From NCBI GenBank assembly GCA_947461645.1, contig CANHMN010000001.1, forward strand, positions 1 through 30,636: a stretch of 30,636 bases of DNA. Direction: 5' to 3'. The DNA comes from Chitinophagaceae bacterium. GTDB lineage: Bacteria > Bacteroidota > Bacteroidia > Chitinophagales > Chitinophagaceae. A program made the position numbers and the translations under genes. Positions 1 to 9,572 of the stretch are shown here, piece after piece. The notes beneath the pieces were generated by a model that saw nothing but the letters and a program-made list of their open reading frames with translations, made no database searches and was not told the DNA's origin. How positions within the stretch are numbered: the first letter of the stretch is position 1; each line of letters begins with the position of its first letter.

Positions 1-50
1 GATATCTTTTTTCTTTGAAGGCATTTAAATGATTTAACTATCGGAGATCC

Positions 51-1916
51 TTACCTTAATAAGGTTATTACCCCTTTATTGTTAAGGATTGGACCATTTG
101 AAATTCTATAGCTTGCAATCCAAACATAAGCATCAAAATTGATTTCTTTTGCCTTATAAAAACCATTCCATTTGTTGAAAGGATTTCGGGATTCAAATAT
201 CAATTCACCCCAACGATTGTAAATCCTCAAACTGAATTCGCTGATGACAGACAAATCACCTACTGGACCAAATTGATCGTTTAGTCCGTCACCATTGGGG
301 GTAAATGCAGTTGGAAATTGAATGATGCCTCTGCAAGAAACATCAATCAATACTGTATCAGAACCCACACACCCTTCTCTGTTTTTAACGGTAACATAAT
401 ACAGTCCGCTGTCTCTCACTGCAAAACTAGGTCTTGTAGTTCCGTCTTGCCATTCATAGCTGCTAAAATTACCGGGACGTAAAACAAGATTCTCCCATAC
501 ACATATCGTTCTATTGTCACCTAAATCTGGCAAAGCAGGCACTTGGATGTTGTTGATTGTCAGGCTATCTGTTTCTTTCACACAACCGTTAGCATCAGTT
601 ATCTTCAATAAGTATTTTTGATTGTAAGCTAAATTCAAAATTGCAGCATCGGTATTGCCATTAGACCATAAATAGCCATATCCTCCTACTCCGCCATCTA
701 TAGTTACGGCTATATTCCCATTAGATTGATTACAGGTAGCGTCCCTAATCTCGGTATATATTACAATAGAGTCAGGCTGAGAAAGCATCATAGTATCCAA
801 AATGGGGCAAGCAGAATCTGCAGAAGGAGTTGATACTTGAACAATGTAATTTCCTGTATCCAGGTTGGTAATAATAGGCGCTACTGCCCCATTAGACCAC
901 GAGTAATTGTATGTCCCGCTTGGACCTCCATTGGCGTTTACTTGCAAAGATCCATTGTTGCCTCCGTAACAAAGTATTGGTGAAACAATTTGGGTATTAG
1001 CTTCCAGGATAACTACTTTTCGTGTTTGAGATTGAAAAGTACCGTTATTGAAAGCTACTTGGTTGGTTACAAAATAAGTTCCGGGGCCGGAAAAAAGATG
1101 TTGAGGTTCAACCTGACTGGAACCATTAAACGAAGAGGAAGGGTCGCCAAAGTTCCAACTTACAGCAGCTGCACAAAAAGGCAAACTGAAATTAAATTTT
1201 ACATTATTATTCCCCGTACAAGTATAGCTGAAATCTGCCTGATTGGAAGTGTTTGGAACGGCAGCGCCTATACTAAAATCATCAAATGCAAAACCGTCAT
1301 AAGCATTACAAATAGTTCCAGCCCCAAATACAAACCTGAATTTAATCGTATTTATTGGAGCAGTATTGGCAAGTCTATGCTTTGCCAATACCCACTGACC
1401 AGTGCCTCCATTACGTGCACAATCTCCTGTAAGTGAACTGCCAGACCATCCGGCAACACCTCCTACATAAGTTAAAGTTGAAGAATTGAACCAATTTAGA
1501 CCATTACAATTGGTATTAGAGTTGATATCACCCAATGAAATAAAATTATTGCTTCCATTCAAAGCGTAAGCCAAATAAACCCCATCGAAATTGTTTTCAG
1601 TTTCCCAAAATACTTTAAAAGAAACTTCAGGATTAGCAAGGGTAGAAATATTGTAAACAGGACTCTCCACATATGAAGTACCTCCAGCATAACCCACTCC
1701 ATTCAAGTCGCCCGCCAACCAACACCTTAAACCGCTGGATGCAGCTGTTATAGCAGGCTTACCAACAGGCGAGCCCCAGTTCCAATGCGTATTGTTTTGC
1801 GCAACCCAACCTCCATTATTGGCTTCAAAATCTTGAAAAACTTGGCCATGAACCGGAGCATTAAAAATACAAATGCTCATGGAAACTATAAAAATAAAGC
1901 TGCAAAAACGGTTCAT
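51..1916 (-). CDS. T9SS type B-sorted surface protein with PKD and SprB-like repeats
   Basis: A 621-residue exported protein, probably a surface or secreted adhesin carried by the type IX secretion system. It opens with a signal peptide (hydrophobic stretch about 5-20, likely cleaved after HGQ near residue 25). Residues about 26-225 look like a jelly-roll or MAM-like domain. A PKD-like fold follows at about 230-305 (WNFGDPSS, then a GPGTYFVT-type strand). Then come two SprB-like repeats with YSWSNG and YLWSNG motifs and another Ig-like unit with YEWQDGTT. From about residue 531 it ends in the gliding-motility-associated C-terminal domain, recognised by FPTAFTPNGDGLNDQF and YNRWGELIF, which marks type B sorting substrates. 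A TTG codon lies directly before the ATG; I chose the ATG at 1916. The ligand is unknown. The family assignment is firm, the exact role is not. Confidence 0.85.
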   Translation of the reverse strand: MNRFCSFIFIVSMSICIFNAPVHGQVFQDFEANNGGWVAQNNTHWNWGSPVGKPAITAASSGLRCWLAGDLNGVGYAGGTSYVESPVYNISTLANPEVSFKVFWETENNFDGVYLAYALNGSNNFISLGDINSNTNCNGLNWFNSSTLTYVGGVAGWSGSSLTGDCARNGGTGQWVLAKHRLANTAPINTIKFRFVFGAGTICNAYDGFAFDDFSIGAAVPNTSNQADFSYTCTGNNNVKFNFSLPFCAAAVSWNFGDPSSSFNGSSQVEPQHLFSGPGTYFVTNQVAFNNGTFQSQTRKVVILEANTQIVSPILCYGGNNGSLQVNANGGPSGTYNYSWSNGAVAPIITNLDTGNYIVQVSTPSADSACPILDTMMLSQPDSIVIYTEIRDATCNQSNGNIAVTIDGGVGGYGYLWSNGNTDAAILNLAYNQKYLLKITDANGCVKETDSLTINNIQVPALPDLGDNRTICVWENLVLRPGNFSSYEWQDGTTRPSFAVRDSGLYYVTVKNREGCVGSDTVLIDVSCRGIIQFPTAFTPNGDGLNDQFGPVGDLSVISEFSLRIYNRWGELIFESRNPFNKWNGFYKAKEINFDAYVWIASYRISNGPILNNKGVITLLR

Positions 1917-2092
1917 CAAATGTTAGTTAGTAAAGAGTGTAAAATTAACGATTATGCCATATGAAACAGAATAAGAAAGTGAAATAAATTCAATAGACAA
2001 GCAAATGTTGTTGATAATTTTATCATCCAATATTTACAGTACTTAAACAATGAATGTTGTGGCCATTAAAGCCATATTCTGATTGGGTATTG

Positions 2093-2100
2093 TATCTTTA
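2093..2100 (+). promoter_or_regulatory. Candidate -7 box of the M1 peptidase gene
   Basis: TATCTTTA differs by one base from the Bacteroidota -7 consensus TAnnTTTG and lies about 52 bases before the start codon at 2153. I see no clear -33 TTG at the expected distance, so this is tentative. Confidence 0.35.
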
Positions 2101-2152
2101 CAAACCAAAATTGATTAGACTTCAAACAAATTAACTACCTAAATAAATTACC

Positions 2153-4411
2153 ATGTTTCGGCTCCTGACGATTGCTTTACTTTTTTCTGCTACAACTTCA
2201 ACCTTTGCTCAAGTTCCCAATGAATGTGCAGCTAAATGCAGCAGAGTGTCGGCCTATCAGCATTCACAGCAAAGAATAAATTATTATCAATATCCCTCGA
2301 TGAACAAATATGATGTCAAGTACCTGAAGCTTGACCTAAATATAGAAACTGCTAGTCGATTTATTTCAGGCAATTGTCTTACCCGTTTTAAAACAGTTGC
2401 CCCGATGGATACTTTTGTCATTGAGTTCGTGAATAACATGGATGTAGATTCTGTAAAAATCAACAATGTCAGCTATAGCTTCATACATTCGGACGACCAT
2501 CTATTTATTCCATTCAATACAACAATTGCTTCTAATACCACCCTTGAATTTCTTTGTTTTTACAAAGGCACTTCAAGTTCCAACGCAGTATTCGCCGGCA
2601 TATCAAATAACACTGGATTGAGTTACTCTGCATCACTTTCTGAAAGTTACCAAGCAAGAGAATGGTTTCCAGCCAAGCAAATTCTAAGTGATAAAATTGA
2701 CTCAACTGATTTTTGGATAACTACAAGCCCCGAAAACAAGGCAGGTGCGAATGGTTTGTTGGTTGGAACTGATATCCTACCCAATGGAAAAGTAAGATTC
2801 AGATGGAAAAGCAAGTATCCGATGAACTATTATTTACCAAGTTTTGCCGTAGGAAATTATGCTGAATACATCAACTTTGCCAAGCCTGCAGCCATTGCAC
2901 CAGATTCTGTTTTGATTCAACATTACATTGCGAGCGGCTCCTATCTCAACTCAGTTAAAACGAATTTAGACAAGACGCCTCGTTTTGTTGAAAAATTTAG
3001 CGAACTCTTTGGACTCTATCCTTTTTGGGATGAAAAATACGGTCATGCTCAAGCCTCAATAGGCGGTGGCATGGAGCACCAAACAATGAGCACGATGAGC
3101 AATTTTGGAACAAGTCTCATTGCACATGAATTAGGTCACCAATGGTTTGGCAACAACGTTACCTGCGCAAGATGGAATGACATCTGGATCAACGAAGGTT
3201 TCGCCACCTATTCCGAATACCTAATGATGGAAAAATTGCCTGCGCTGTTCACCACCACAAATGCCTTCAATTATATGGCAGCTATTCACAACAATGTGAT
3301 GTCATCATCAACAGGGAGTGTGTATGTTCCTGAATCAAGTGTATACGATGAGAACAGAATATTTAGCAGTCGATTAAGTTACAACAAAGGGGCCGCTATT
3401 GTTCACCACCTCAGGTTTGAAACACAAAGCGATACCTTGTTTTTCAATACCCTTAAAAACTTCCAGCAGGAATACAAAGATTCGGTGGCTACAGTATATG
3501 ATTTTATTCGCGTTGCAGAGAATACCTGTGGAAGAAGCTTCAATAATTTCTTCAATCAATGGTACTTTGGTGAAGGTTATCCTACTTATAATCTCACTTA
3601 TTACAAGCCATCTGCAGACACTTTGCTGATTGAAGTAAACGAAACAACAAGCGCACCATCTGTTACTCCTTTTTTCAAAGGACTTCTTGAACTAACCATA
3701 AATTCTGCTAGTGGCGACACTACCGTAACAGTTGATGTTGAATACAACAATCAGGTATTTGTTATTGCAACCAATAAAATTCCAACAACCATTACTATCG
3801 ATCCTAACAACTGGATCATCAACAAAAACGGAACCGTCACAAACGCCATAGTTCTTCCTGTTAATCTTACATCATTCAGCGGAAAGACGAACGCAGATTG
3901 TAGTGCAGATTTTATTTGGACTTCTGAAAATGAAAACAACACTGCCTACTATCAACTTCAATCTAGTGCTGATGGCAAAATCTTTTCGGCCATTCAAAAT
4001 ATTACCGACATTGATTACAATGCACCCTACAGCTATCATTTTCATTTGACTGACGCAAAAAAAGGAGAATCATTTTACAGGCTAGTTGTTTTCAATAAAA
4101 ACGGAACCTACCATTACAGCAATATTATATATCTGGAAACGGATTGCAACAATGAATTTCTCGCAGTATTAAGTCCGAATCCATTCTCAAAACAAATTAA
4201 TCTTGAAATACGCTCTTCTGAAAACCAAACTGCTTTACTTAGAATGGTAAATCAAAACGGACAATTAATGTATAAGGCTGAACAGGAAATAGTAGTGGGC
4301 CTAAACAAAATATCGATATCTACAGAAAACCTACCTGCTGGAAATTACTTTATCAGCCTAAAAACAGCAAACAATCAAAATCAAATCATCAAGGCAGTAA
4401 AACTGAAATAA
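2153..4411 (+). CDS. Secreted M1 family metallopeptidase with T9SS type A sorting domain
   Basis: A 752-residue zinc aminopeptidase of the M1 (gluzincin) family, exported and then secreted by T9SS. The signal peptide covers about 1-19 (ends STFAQ). An N-terminal beta-saddle domain leads into the catalytic domain, where the zinc site is visible as HELGH at 325-329 with the third ligand Glu348 in [10 protein letters not shown], giving the HEXXH-X18-E spacing. The exopeptidase motif usually written GXMEN is GGMEH here (Met307-Glu308-His309). The sequence [15 protein letters not shown] carries the likely catalytic Tyr. The end, from about residue 673 ([14 protein letters not shown] to AVKLK), is a type A sorting domain. 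Such enzymes trim N-terminal residues from peptides outside the cell, probably for nutrition; substrate preference cannot be read from the sequence. Confidence 0.92.
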   Translation: MFRLLTIALLFSATTSTFAQVPNECAAKCSRVSAYQHSQQRINYYQYPSMNKYDVKYLKLDLNIETASRFISGNCLTRFKTVAPMDTFVIEFVNNMDVDSVKINNVSYSFIHSDDHLFIPFNTTIASNTTLEFLCFYKGTSSSNAVFAGISNNTGLSYSASLSESYQAREWFPAKQILSDKIDSTDFWITTSPENKAGANGLLVGTDILPNGKVRFRWKSKYPMNYYLPSFAVGNYAEYINFAKPAAIAPDSVLIQHYIASGSYLNSVKTNLDKTPRFVEKFSELFGLYPFWDEKYGHAQASIGGGMEHQTMSTMSNFGTSLIAHELGHQWFGNNVTCARWNDIWINEGFATYSEYLMMEKLPALFTTTNAFNYMAAIHNNVMSSSTGSVYVPESSVYDENRIFSSRLSYNKGAAIVHHLRFETQSDTLFFNTLKNFQQEYKDSVATVYDFIRVAENTCGRSFNNFFNQWYFGEGYPTYNLTYYKPSADTLLIEVNETTSAPSVTPFFKGLLELTINSASGDTTVTVDVEYNNQVFVIATNKIPTTITIDPNNWIINKNGTVTNAIVLPVNLTSFSGKTNADCSADFIWTSENENNTAYYQLQSSADGKIFSAIQNITDIDYNAPYSYHFHLTDAKKGESFYRLVVFNKNGTYHYSNIIYLETDCNNEFLAVLSPNPFSKQINLEIRSSENQTALLRMVNQNGQLMYKAEQEIVVGLNKISISTENLPAGNYFISLKTANNQNQIIKAVKLK

Positions 4412-4447
4412 AAGTTATAACCTAAATAACAACCCTACAGTTTTTTG

Positions 4448-4455
4448 TATCTCTG
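4448..4455 (+). promoter_or_regulatory. Weak candidate -7 box for the zinc-finger-like gene
   Basis: TATCTCTG matches TAnnTTTG except for one base and sits 17 bases before the ATG at 4473, in the 61-base gap after the peptidase gene. Read-through from the peptidase gene is the alternative, since no terminator is visible in the gap. Confidence 0.25.
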
Positions 4456-4472
4456 AGCTTCCTTTATTTGTT

Positions 4473-4889
4473 ATGGAATTTGATAAAATTATCAAAGGTG
4501 AAATTTGTCCCTACTGTAATTGTTCAACAATACTTGTAAAAGGTGATGTAATATATCCGCATAAGTTAACAGAAATTCCAAAACCAAAATACCTCGACAA
4601 AAATTACTACCTCTGTATTGAAAACGCAGATCATTATGTTGGAACTTACGCAGACAATACAACTTCTTTAGGCAGGTTGGCGGATAGCTCATTGAGGATA
4701 CTCAAAAGTAATGGCCATCGTGCTTTCGATCCGCTTTGGAAAGAAAAAATAGCTTTTAACAGCCAGGCAGAAGCTTATGATTGGTTGTCTATCGAAATGG
4801 AATTGCCATTGGAGCATACTCACTTCGGTATGTTTACTGAGGAGCAATGTGAAAAAGCAATAAAGTTATGCGAAGAAAAAGCCAGATGA
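4473..4889 (+). CDS. Small zinc-finger-containing protein (DUF3268-like)
   Basis: A 138-residue cytoplasmic protein with no signal peptide or membrane segment. The N-terminus has a CPYC knuckle at about residues 12-15. The stretch YYLCIENADHYVGTY follows, then LGRLADSSLR and AHFDPLWK-like wording (here RAFDPLWKEKI) before a helical tail. The order CPYC, xxC..YVG, LGxLA, FDPLWK recalls the DUF3268 zinc-finger-containing family as I remember it; no function is established for it to my knowledge. Family members usually show a second Cys pair before the YVG, whereas here one Cys is followed by a His five residues on, so the metal site may be CCCH or partial. The gene follows the peptidase and faces the LamG gene tail to tail, nine bases apart. 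Confidence 0.65.
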   Translation: MEFDKIIKGEICPYCNCSTILVKGDVIYPHKLTEIPKPKYLDKNYYLCIENADHYVGTYADNTTSLGRLADSSLRILKSNGHRAFDPLWKEKIAFNSQAEAYDWLSIEMELPLEHTHFGMFTEEQCEKAIKLCEEKAR

Positions 4890-4898
4890 AGAATTTAA

Positions 4899-7685
4899 TT
4901 ACCTGGCTAACACAGCTCTTCTTATTGAACGATCATTGACAATAACTTCAACCACATACATTCCTTTTGTGATTCTATTCAAGTTATTTAATTGCATGTT
5001 ATTCTTTCCTTTTTGAACAGCAATCGGGAAATGATAAATGCAGTTTCCATCGGCAGCGTAAATTTTAATGAAGCAGTTGCTCTTTTGTTCTATTTCATTT
5101 TCAAAGCTGATATTCAATCGGTCAGCGAATGGATTAGGATATATCAAGAGTTCATTGTCTTTAATCGATTCATTCTTAAACAACACAATTTTAGAAAAAT
5201 ATGATCTTCCATTCTTAGCAATGACATGTAATCTGAAGTATACAAATGGTGAAGTAGGCTCAATCTGCACTTCTTTATCATATTGCTGAGCCCCATTACC
5301 AGAGCCTGTTAAGTTAGGGAATGTTGTACTTTTTTCTGAAAAAGCCATTCCATCTTCACTTGATTCAATAACATATTTAAATACGTTGCTCTCATTTTGG
5401 ATTTTCCAATTTACCGAAACGGAATGAATACCAGATTTAACAACATTGAAACTTACTAAATTGGAAGAGACAAGTTCAGTAACATCAATTAATACTTTAG
5501 CCGTATCACAATCGGGGAAATTGTCACACAATCTGTAATAAAAGCTGTCACGACCATAAAATAATAAATCAGGTGTATAGGTAAATGATCCGTCAGTATC
5601 AAACACAAGGCTTCCATTCAAAGGACCCTCAACCAATGACCAAATGTTTCCACCATCAGTGCTTGGAATATCATTATTGGAAACGTTAGCATTCAGTACT
5701 GAATCCTGAGTAATTAAATAATCATCATCAATGGCTGTTGGGAAATCATTGGGTAATATCGTAAGGTTCAGGGTAACAATTGAATCGCATCCATTTACAG
5801 CAGTGCCGGTCCAAGTATCAGTAAAATTGGAAGAAGTGTAAAGGACTCCATTCCAAGTGTAACTATTATAAGCCTGAATGACATCTGTAACAGCAACAGA
5901 ATTATTAATGGTTAAAATCAGGGTATCTGTCCCACTACAACCATTTGGAGCTACATAATCGAATACATAAATACCACTTGAAGTATAATCATTCCCATTC
6001 CAATTGTAGGAATCGCAAGCGGTTTGTGTAACTGATGTTTGCAGAGAATTGTTAATTGTCAGGTATAAAGTATCTGTCGATGCACAACCCAATCCATTGG
6101 TATAGTCATAAGTAAAAACTCCGCTGATTGTATAGGTTGTTCCATTCCAGGTTAAACTATCACAAGCAACCTGAGTATCGGTATTATGGGTAGAATTATT
6201 GATAGTCAAATACAACGTATCTGTTGACGCACAACCCAATCCATTGAGATAGTCAAAAGTATAAACGCCGCTGATTGTATAGGTTGTTCCATTCCAGGTT
6301 AAACTATCACAAGCAACCTGAGTATCGGTATTATGGGTAGAATTATTGATAGTCAAATACAAAGTGTCGGTAGAAGCACAACCTGATGCGTTGAGATAGT
6401 CAAATGTATAAACGCCGCTGTTCGTATATGTCGTTCCATTCCAGGTTAAACTATCACAAGCAATCTGATTGAATGAATTGTAGGTAGGGTTGTTTACAGT
6501 GATGTCAAAAGTATCTGAACAGAAAGTCAAGCCATTGTTAGCGAATGAATAATAGGATGTATTTGCAATCGGATTTACAATTGTTGAAGCTAGAGTAGTG
6601 CCATCAGACCAAGAGTAATTTATTGTGGCGTTTCCTTTGATTTTATTGCTATCGATGAAAAGCAACTGCGAACTACCATTACAAATACTATTGGATGAAG
6701 ATTCTATAATTGGATTAACGATACTTAGGTAAATACTATCAACTGAAGAACATGCCCCTCTGTTAACAGTACATTTGTACCAACCGCTTGAATCAACACG
6801 ATTAACTTGAGTAGTAACCCCATTACTCCAATTGTAGTTAGGAAATCCAACACCCGCATCTAAATCAAAATATTTATCACATGCGCGAATAGTATCCTCT
6901 GTAAAAATAGAGTCACTGTTGCTGATACAACTGTTATAAATCTCAAAAATTTCAGTAGCTGTAAGAGTACGTTTCCATATACCAAACTCATCCAAGATTC
7001 CATTGAGGTATTCAACATCACCGGGGGAGTCTTTGCCAAGCTCCAGGCTGTCATTTGTTGAGGGCTGAAGTGTAGTAACGGGAAAAGTTTGGGTATTAAA
7101 CAAAACACCATTTAAATAAAACCGAACAACACCATTGTTAAAAGTCACAGCAACAAAATACCAGGTATTCAGGGCTATTGGTTTTCTAGCATAACCAAAT
7201 TGAAAATCAGGAATATTACCACCCCAAAAACCAACAAAATCATTTTTTAAAAAACTCTTGTATTGATGAGAAACCGGCCTTAATCCATTCCACTTTTGAA
7301 AAATGGGAGAGAAGCTGGTATTTACACCATTAAAGTAAGAGGTTAGTTTAACCCAAACAGTAAATGAAAACTGATTTGAAATGTCGGTACTTAATGAGGG
7401 TGATGAAGGTATAGTTATAGAAGACGAACCATTGAAAAAATAAGCACTATTCAAAGCACCATACCTGTCCTCTGTTAATGTAGCACCATTGATGAAGCCG
7501 TGGTTAGCATTGGCACTTGCATCTCTTGCATTACCATTAAGAGGATAAAAAGCGCACAATCCATTTGAAGGGATGTAGGAGGGTAATCTTTGCGCAGAAG
7601 ATCCGATAAAGGAATATAAAGCCATCAACAGAAAAAATATTCTCTTGAATTGGATAGATTTATGGTATTTTTTGATGTGTAGCAA
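4899..7685 (-). CDS. LamG-domain protein with 49-residue tandem repeats and T9SS type A sorting domain
   Basis: A 928-residue predicted secreted or surface protein. After a signal peptide (about 1-32, ending SSAQ) comes a LamG/concanavalin-like domain at about 43-255 (FYPLNGNARDAS, WYFVAVTF, DEFGIWKRTLT). Two Ig-like units with YNWSNG and YSWSDG follow. From residue 409 to about 690 there are five repeats built on CDSxTWNGxxYTxSGxYxF and GCxSTDTLxLTINNS. A cadherin-like/Ig module (AIDDDYLITQDS to DTAKVLIDV) sits near 650-740. The last 80 residues or so (LLIYPNPFADRLNISF to RRAVLAR) form a type A sorting domain. The start is a TTG at 7685: the only nearby in-frame ATG (7625) would cut off the basic and hydrophobic part of the signal peptide. 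LamG suggests carbohydrate or matrix binding, but the ligand is unknown. Confidence 0.85.
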   Translation of the reverse strand: MLHIKKYHKSIQFKRIFFLLMALYSFIGSSAQRLPSYIPSNGLCAFYPLNGNARDASANANHGFINGATLTEDRYGALNSAYFFNGSSSITIPSSPSLSTDISNQFSFTVWVKLTSYFNGVNTSFSPIFQKWNGLRPVSHQYKSFLKNDFVGFWGGNIPDFQFGYARKPIALNTWYFVAVTFNNGVVRFYLNGVLFNTQTFPVTTLQPSTNDSLELGKDSPGDVEYLNGILDEFGIWKRTLTATEIFEIYNSCISNSDSIFTEDTIRACDKYFDLDAGVGFPNYNWSNGVTTQVNRVDSSGWYKCTVNRGACSSVDSIYLSIVNPIIESSSNSICNGSSQLLFIDSNKIKGNATINYSWSDGTTLASTIVNPIANTSYYSFANNGLTFCSDTFDITVNNPTYNSFNQIACDSLTWNGTTYTNSGVYTFDYLNASGCASTDTLYLTINNSTHNTDTQVACDSLTWNGTTYTISGVYTFDYLNGLGCASTDTLYLTINNSTHNTDTQVACDSLTWNGTTYTISGVFTYDYTNGLGCASTDTLYLTINNSLQTSVTQTACDSYNWNGNDYTSSGIYVFDYVAPNGCSGTDTLILTINNSVAVTDVIQAYNSYTWNGVLYTSSNFTDTWTGTAVNGCDSIVTLNLTILPNDFPTAIDDDYLITQDSVLNANVSNNDIPSTDGGNIWSLVEGPLNGSLVFDTDGSFTYTPDLLFYGRDSFYYRLCDNFPDCDTAKVLIDVTELVSSNLVSFNVVKSGIHSVSVNWKIQNESNVFKYVIESSEDGMAFSEKSTTFPNLTGSGNGAQQYDKEVQIEPTSPFVYFRLHVIAKNGRSYFSKIVLFKNESIKDNELLIYPNPFADRLNISFENEIEQKSNCFIKIYAADGNCIYHFPIAVQKGKNNMQLNNLNRITKGMYVVEVIVNDRSIRRAVLAR
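5745..6461 (-). repeat. Five tandem 147-bp units encoding 49-residue repeats
   Basis: Units begin at 6461, 6314, 6167, 6020 and 5873 on the minus strand, each 147 bases apart; the fifth is shorter and diverged (AYNSYTWNG in place of ACDSLTWNG). The first three units are nearly identical at DNA level; for example the same run of bases around aaactatcacaagcaa recurs at 6154, 6301 and 6448. The exact period of 49 codons keeps the frame, so unit number can change without breaking the protein. Confidence 0.9.
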
Positions 7686-7829
7686 CTTAAATAATTACAA
7701 TACTCTTAGGAAAAGGTTTTAAGAAAAAGGATTATACCATTCGAAATTCAAAATTAGTTTGTTTTGTTCAAATTTCTAAGGATGTAGCGTCAATTAAATG
7801 GCAACATTGATTCTTTTTAAATTAATTAA

Positions 7830-8549
7830 TCAGCTATTTTTCTTTATTTGATTGAAAATAGCCCTGAATTCTTTTGGAATGGGGGTTTCTAAAGCTAATT
7901 TTTCTCCATTACACTTCAAAAAACTCAATTTATACGAATGCAAAGCCAGTCTTCCTAGCATAGGTGTTTCTTCCAGTTCTGATTGACTCAATTTGTATTT
8001 TTTCTTTATTTGTGATAAAAAAATGGGTTTCCCATCGCCATAAACCTCATCACAAGCCAATGGGTGCCCCCAATGTTTACAATGAACCCTGATTTGATGT
8101 GTTCTTCCCGTATGAAGTTGAAAAGACACTAAGGAATATTTATCATAACGTTCCAATACCTCGAATCCAGTTTGTGAGGACTTGCCTGATCTGTGAACAG
8201 CCATCACCCCTTTTAAAGAATGATGTTCTGCTATGGGAGCATCTATTGTTCCGGAATCTTCTGATGGTGCACCTAAGACAATCCCTAGATAGAACTTCTC
8301 TACTTTTCTATCTGCAAATAAACCCGACAAGTACTTGTGTGTTGATTCATCCTTGGCAAACAACAATAATCCGCTTGTTTCCTTATCCAAACGATGAACA
8401 GTAAAAATGGTTGGGTATTTTTCCATCAACAAATCCTTCAACGACTTTTCTGATTGGGCCCTGTCCGGAATACTTAATAACCCTGAAGGCTTGTCAATGG
8501 CCACTAAAGAATTATCTTCAAAAATGATACCGTATTTTTTAGTCGTCAA
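7830..8549 (-). CDS. RluA-family pseudouridine synthase
   Basis: Converts specific uridines to pseudouridine in rRNA or tRNA; the exact target site cannot be told from the sequence. The catalytic core is visible: the motif HRLDKETSGLLLFAKD carries the active-site Asp (about residue 55 from the chosen start), with HTGRTHQIRVH and HPLACDEVYG farther on. No S4 RNA-binding domain is present, unlike many RluD proteins, so it resembles the shorter RluA/RluC-like forms. The start is uncertain. The longest frame opens with GTG at 8612 and overlaps the upstream synthase gene by 74 bases. I prefer the in-frame TTG at 8549, which leaves an 11-base overlap (TTGACGACTAA) and places the usual N-terminal KYxxIFEDNxLxAIDKPSG stretch at the start. 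Translation is probably coupled to the upstream gene. Confidence 0.85.
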   Translation of the reverse strand: MTTKKYGIIFEDNSLVAIDKPSGLLSIPDRAQSEKSLKDLLMEKYPTIFTVHRLDKETSGLLLFAKDESTHKYLSGLFADRKVEKFYLGIVLGAPSEDSGTIDAPIAEHHSLKGVMAVHRSGKSSQTGFEVLERYDKYSLVSFQLHTGRTHQIRVHCKHWGHPLACDEVYGDGKPIFLSQIKKKYKLSQSELEETPMLGRLALHSYKLSFLKCNGEKLALETPIPKEFRAIFNQIKKNS

Positions 8550-9558
8550 TTTTTTTTGAATTTTTTTTCTTTGATGCGTTGAGGTATTTGAGAAGCCTAA
8601 CTTCCTTTTCACTTAAGTGTCGCCATTTTCCTCTCTCTACATTTTTTTTGGTCAATCCGGCATACATCACCCTATCCAAGGCTTTAACATCGTAACCAAG
8701 ATGTTCAAATATTCTTCTTACAATTCTGTTTCTTCCGCTGTGAATTTCTATACCAATAATAGACTTGTCTTTTGAGTCAGCAAATGCCAGTCCATCAACA
8801 AAAACCTGTCCGTCTTCAAGTGTCAATCCTTTTAGGATTTGCTCAAAATCGGCTTTGGTCAAGGGTTTATCCAATTTTACTTCATATATTTTTTTAACTT
8901 CAAAACTTGGGTGAGATAATTTCTGCGTAAGATCACCATCATTGGTAAGCAATAAAACGCCCGATGTATTTCTGTCCAATCGACCTATCGGATAAACCCT
9001 CTCCTGCGTTGCTGCACTAATCAATTGCAAAACAGTTTTTCTGCCCTGAGGATCGTCGGTGGTAGTGATGTAGTCCTTCGGTTTATTTAGCAAGATGTAC
9101 TGTAAGTTCTTAGTAACAAAAATTCTTTTTCCGGCATAAACAACTTCATCAGATGCCTGAACTTTATAGCCTGGTTCAATAACAGGCTTATTGTTCACTT
9201 TCACTTTTCCTTCGGTTATCAAGGCAACAGCATCCCTTCTTGAACTGATACCACAATGAGCAAGGTACTTGTTCAAAGGCATAATTTCTAATTGAGCGTT
9301 TTCTTTTGACTGAGTCTTTTGAGTAGGTGCAGCCTTGGTTTTTACTGGAGCTTTCGACGATGGTTTTTCATTGACAATGCTCTCTTTTGCATTAACGGCA
9401 TTTTTCTTTGCCATTCTTGCCTGGTACTTTTCTTCCTTGATTTTATCAAAGTAGGCCGCTCTTTCTTTTTTAATTTTTTTCTTTTCCTGGCGGAAGGCTT
9501 CTTTTACGGCACTGTTTTTCTTCTTGTCCGAAAATTTTTGAAAAGGAGAATTGTTCAT
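8539..9558 (-). CDS. RsuA/RluB-family pseudouridine synthase with Lys-rich N-terminal extension
   Basis: A 339-residue rRNA pseudouridine synthase. Residues 1-90 are highly charged and rich in Lys, Ala and Gln (DKKKNSAVKEAFRQEKKK and similar), a low-complexity RNA-binding tail often seen on Bacteroidota members of this family. An S4 RNA-binding domain follows at about 93-140 (PLNKYLAHCGISSRRDA, VKVNNKPVIEPGYKV). The catalytic domain has GRLDRNTSGVLLLTNDG with the nucleophilic Asp at residue 195 and the late motif GRNRIVRRIFEHLGY. By family it modifies 23S rRNA (RluB) or 16S rRNA (RsuA); RluB is the likelier match but not certain. It is the first gene of a two-gene unit with the RluA-type synthase, with which it overlaps. 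A -7 box at 9598-9605 lies upstream. Confidence 0.88.
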   Translation of the reverse strand: MNNSPFQKFSDKKKNSAVKEAFRQEKKKIKKERAAYFDKIKEEKYQARMAKKNAVNAKESIVNEKPSSKAPVKTKAAPTQKTQSKENAQLEIMPLNKYLAHCGISSRRDAVALITEGKVKVNNKPVIEPGYKVQASDEVVYAGKRIFVTKNLQYILLNKPKDYITTTDDPQGRKTVLQLISAATQERVYPIGRLDRNTSGVLLLTNDGDLTQKLSHPSFEVKKIYEVKLDKPLTKADFEQILKGLTLEDGQVFVDGLAFADSKDKSIIGIEIHSGRNRIVRRIFEHLGYDVKALDRVMYAGLTKKNVERGKWRHLSEKEVRLLKYLNASKKKNSKKIDD

Positions 9559-9572
9559 TATATATGTTTTTG

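Noticed and set aside
1..50. End of another gene at the left edge
   Set aside because: Fifty bases with no readable family signature; nothing can be supported.
990..1436. 148-residue open frame on the plus strand
   Set aside because: It lies wholly inside the T9SS type B protein gene on the other strand and has no recognisable domain or signal.
5745..6461. CRISPR-like regular repeats
   Set aside because: The repeats are 147 bases long, in frame, without unique spacers, and encode a protein repeat.
7686..7829. Hidden gene or terminator between the LamG and RluA-type genes
   Set aside because: The stretch is AT-rich with only a six-base inverted repeat (GAAATT/AATTTC) and no open frame of note.
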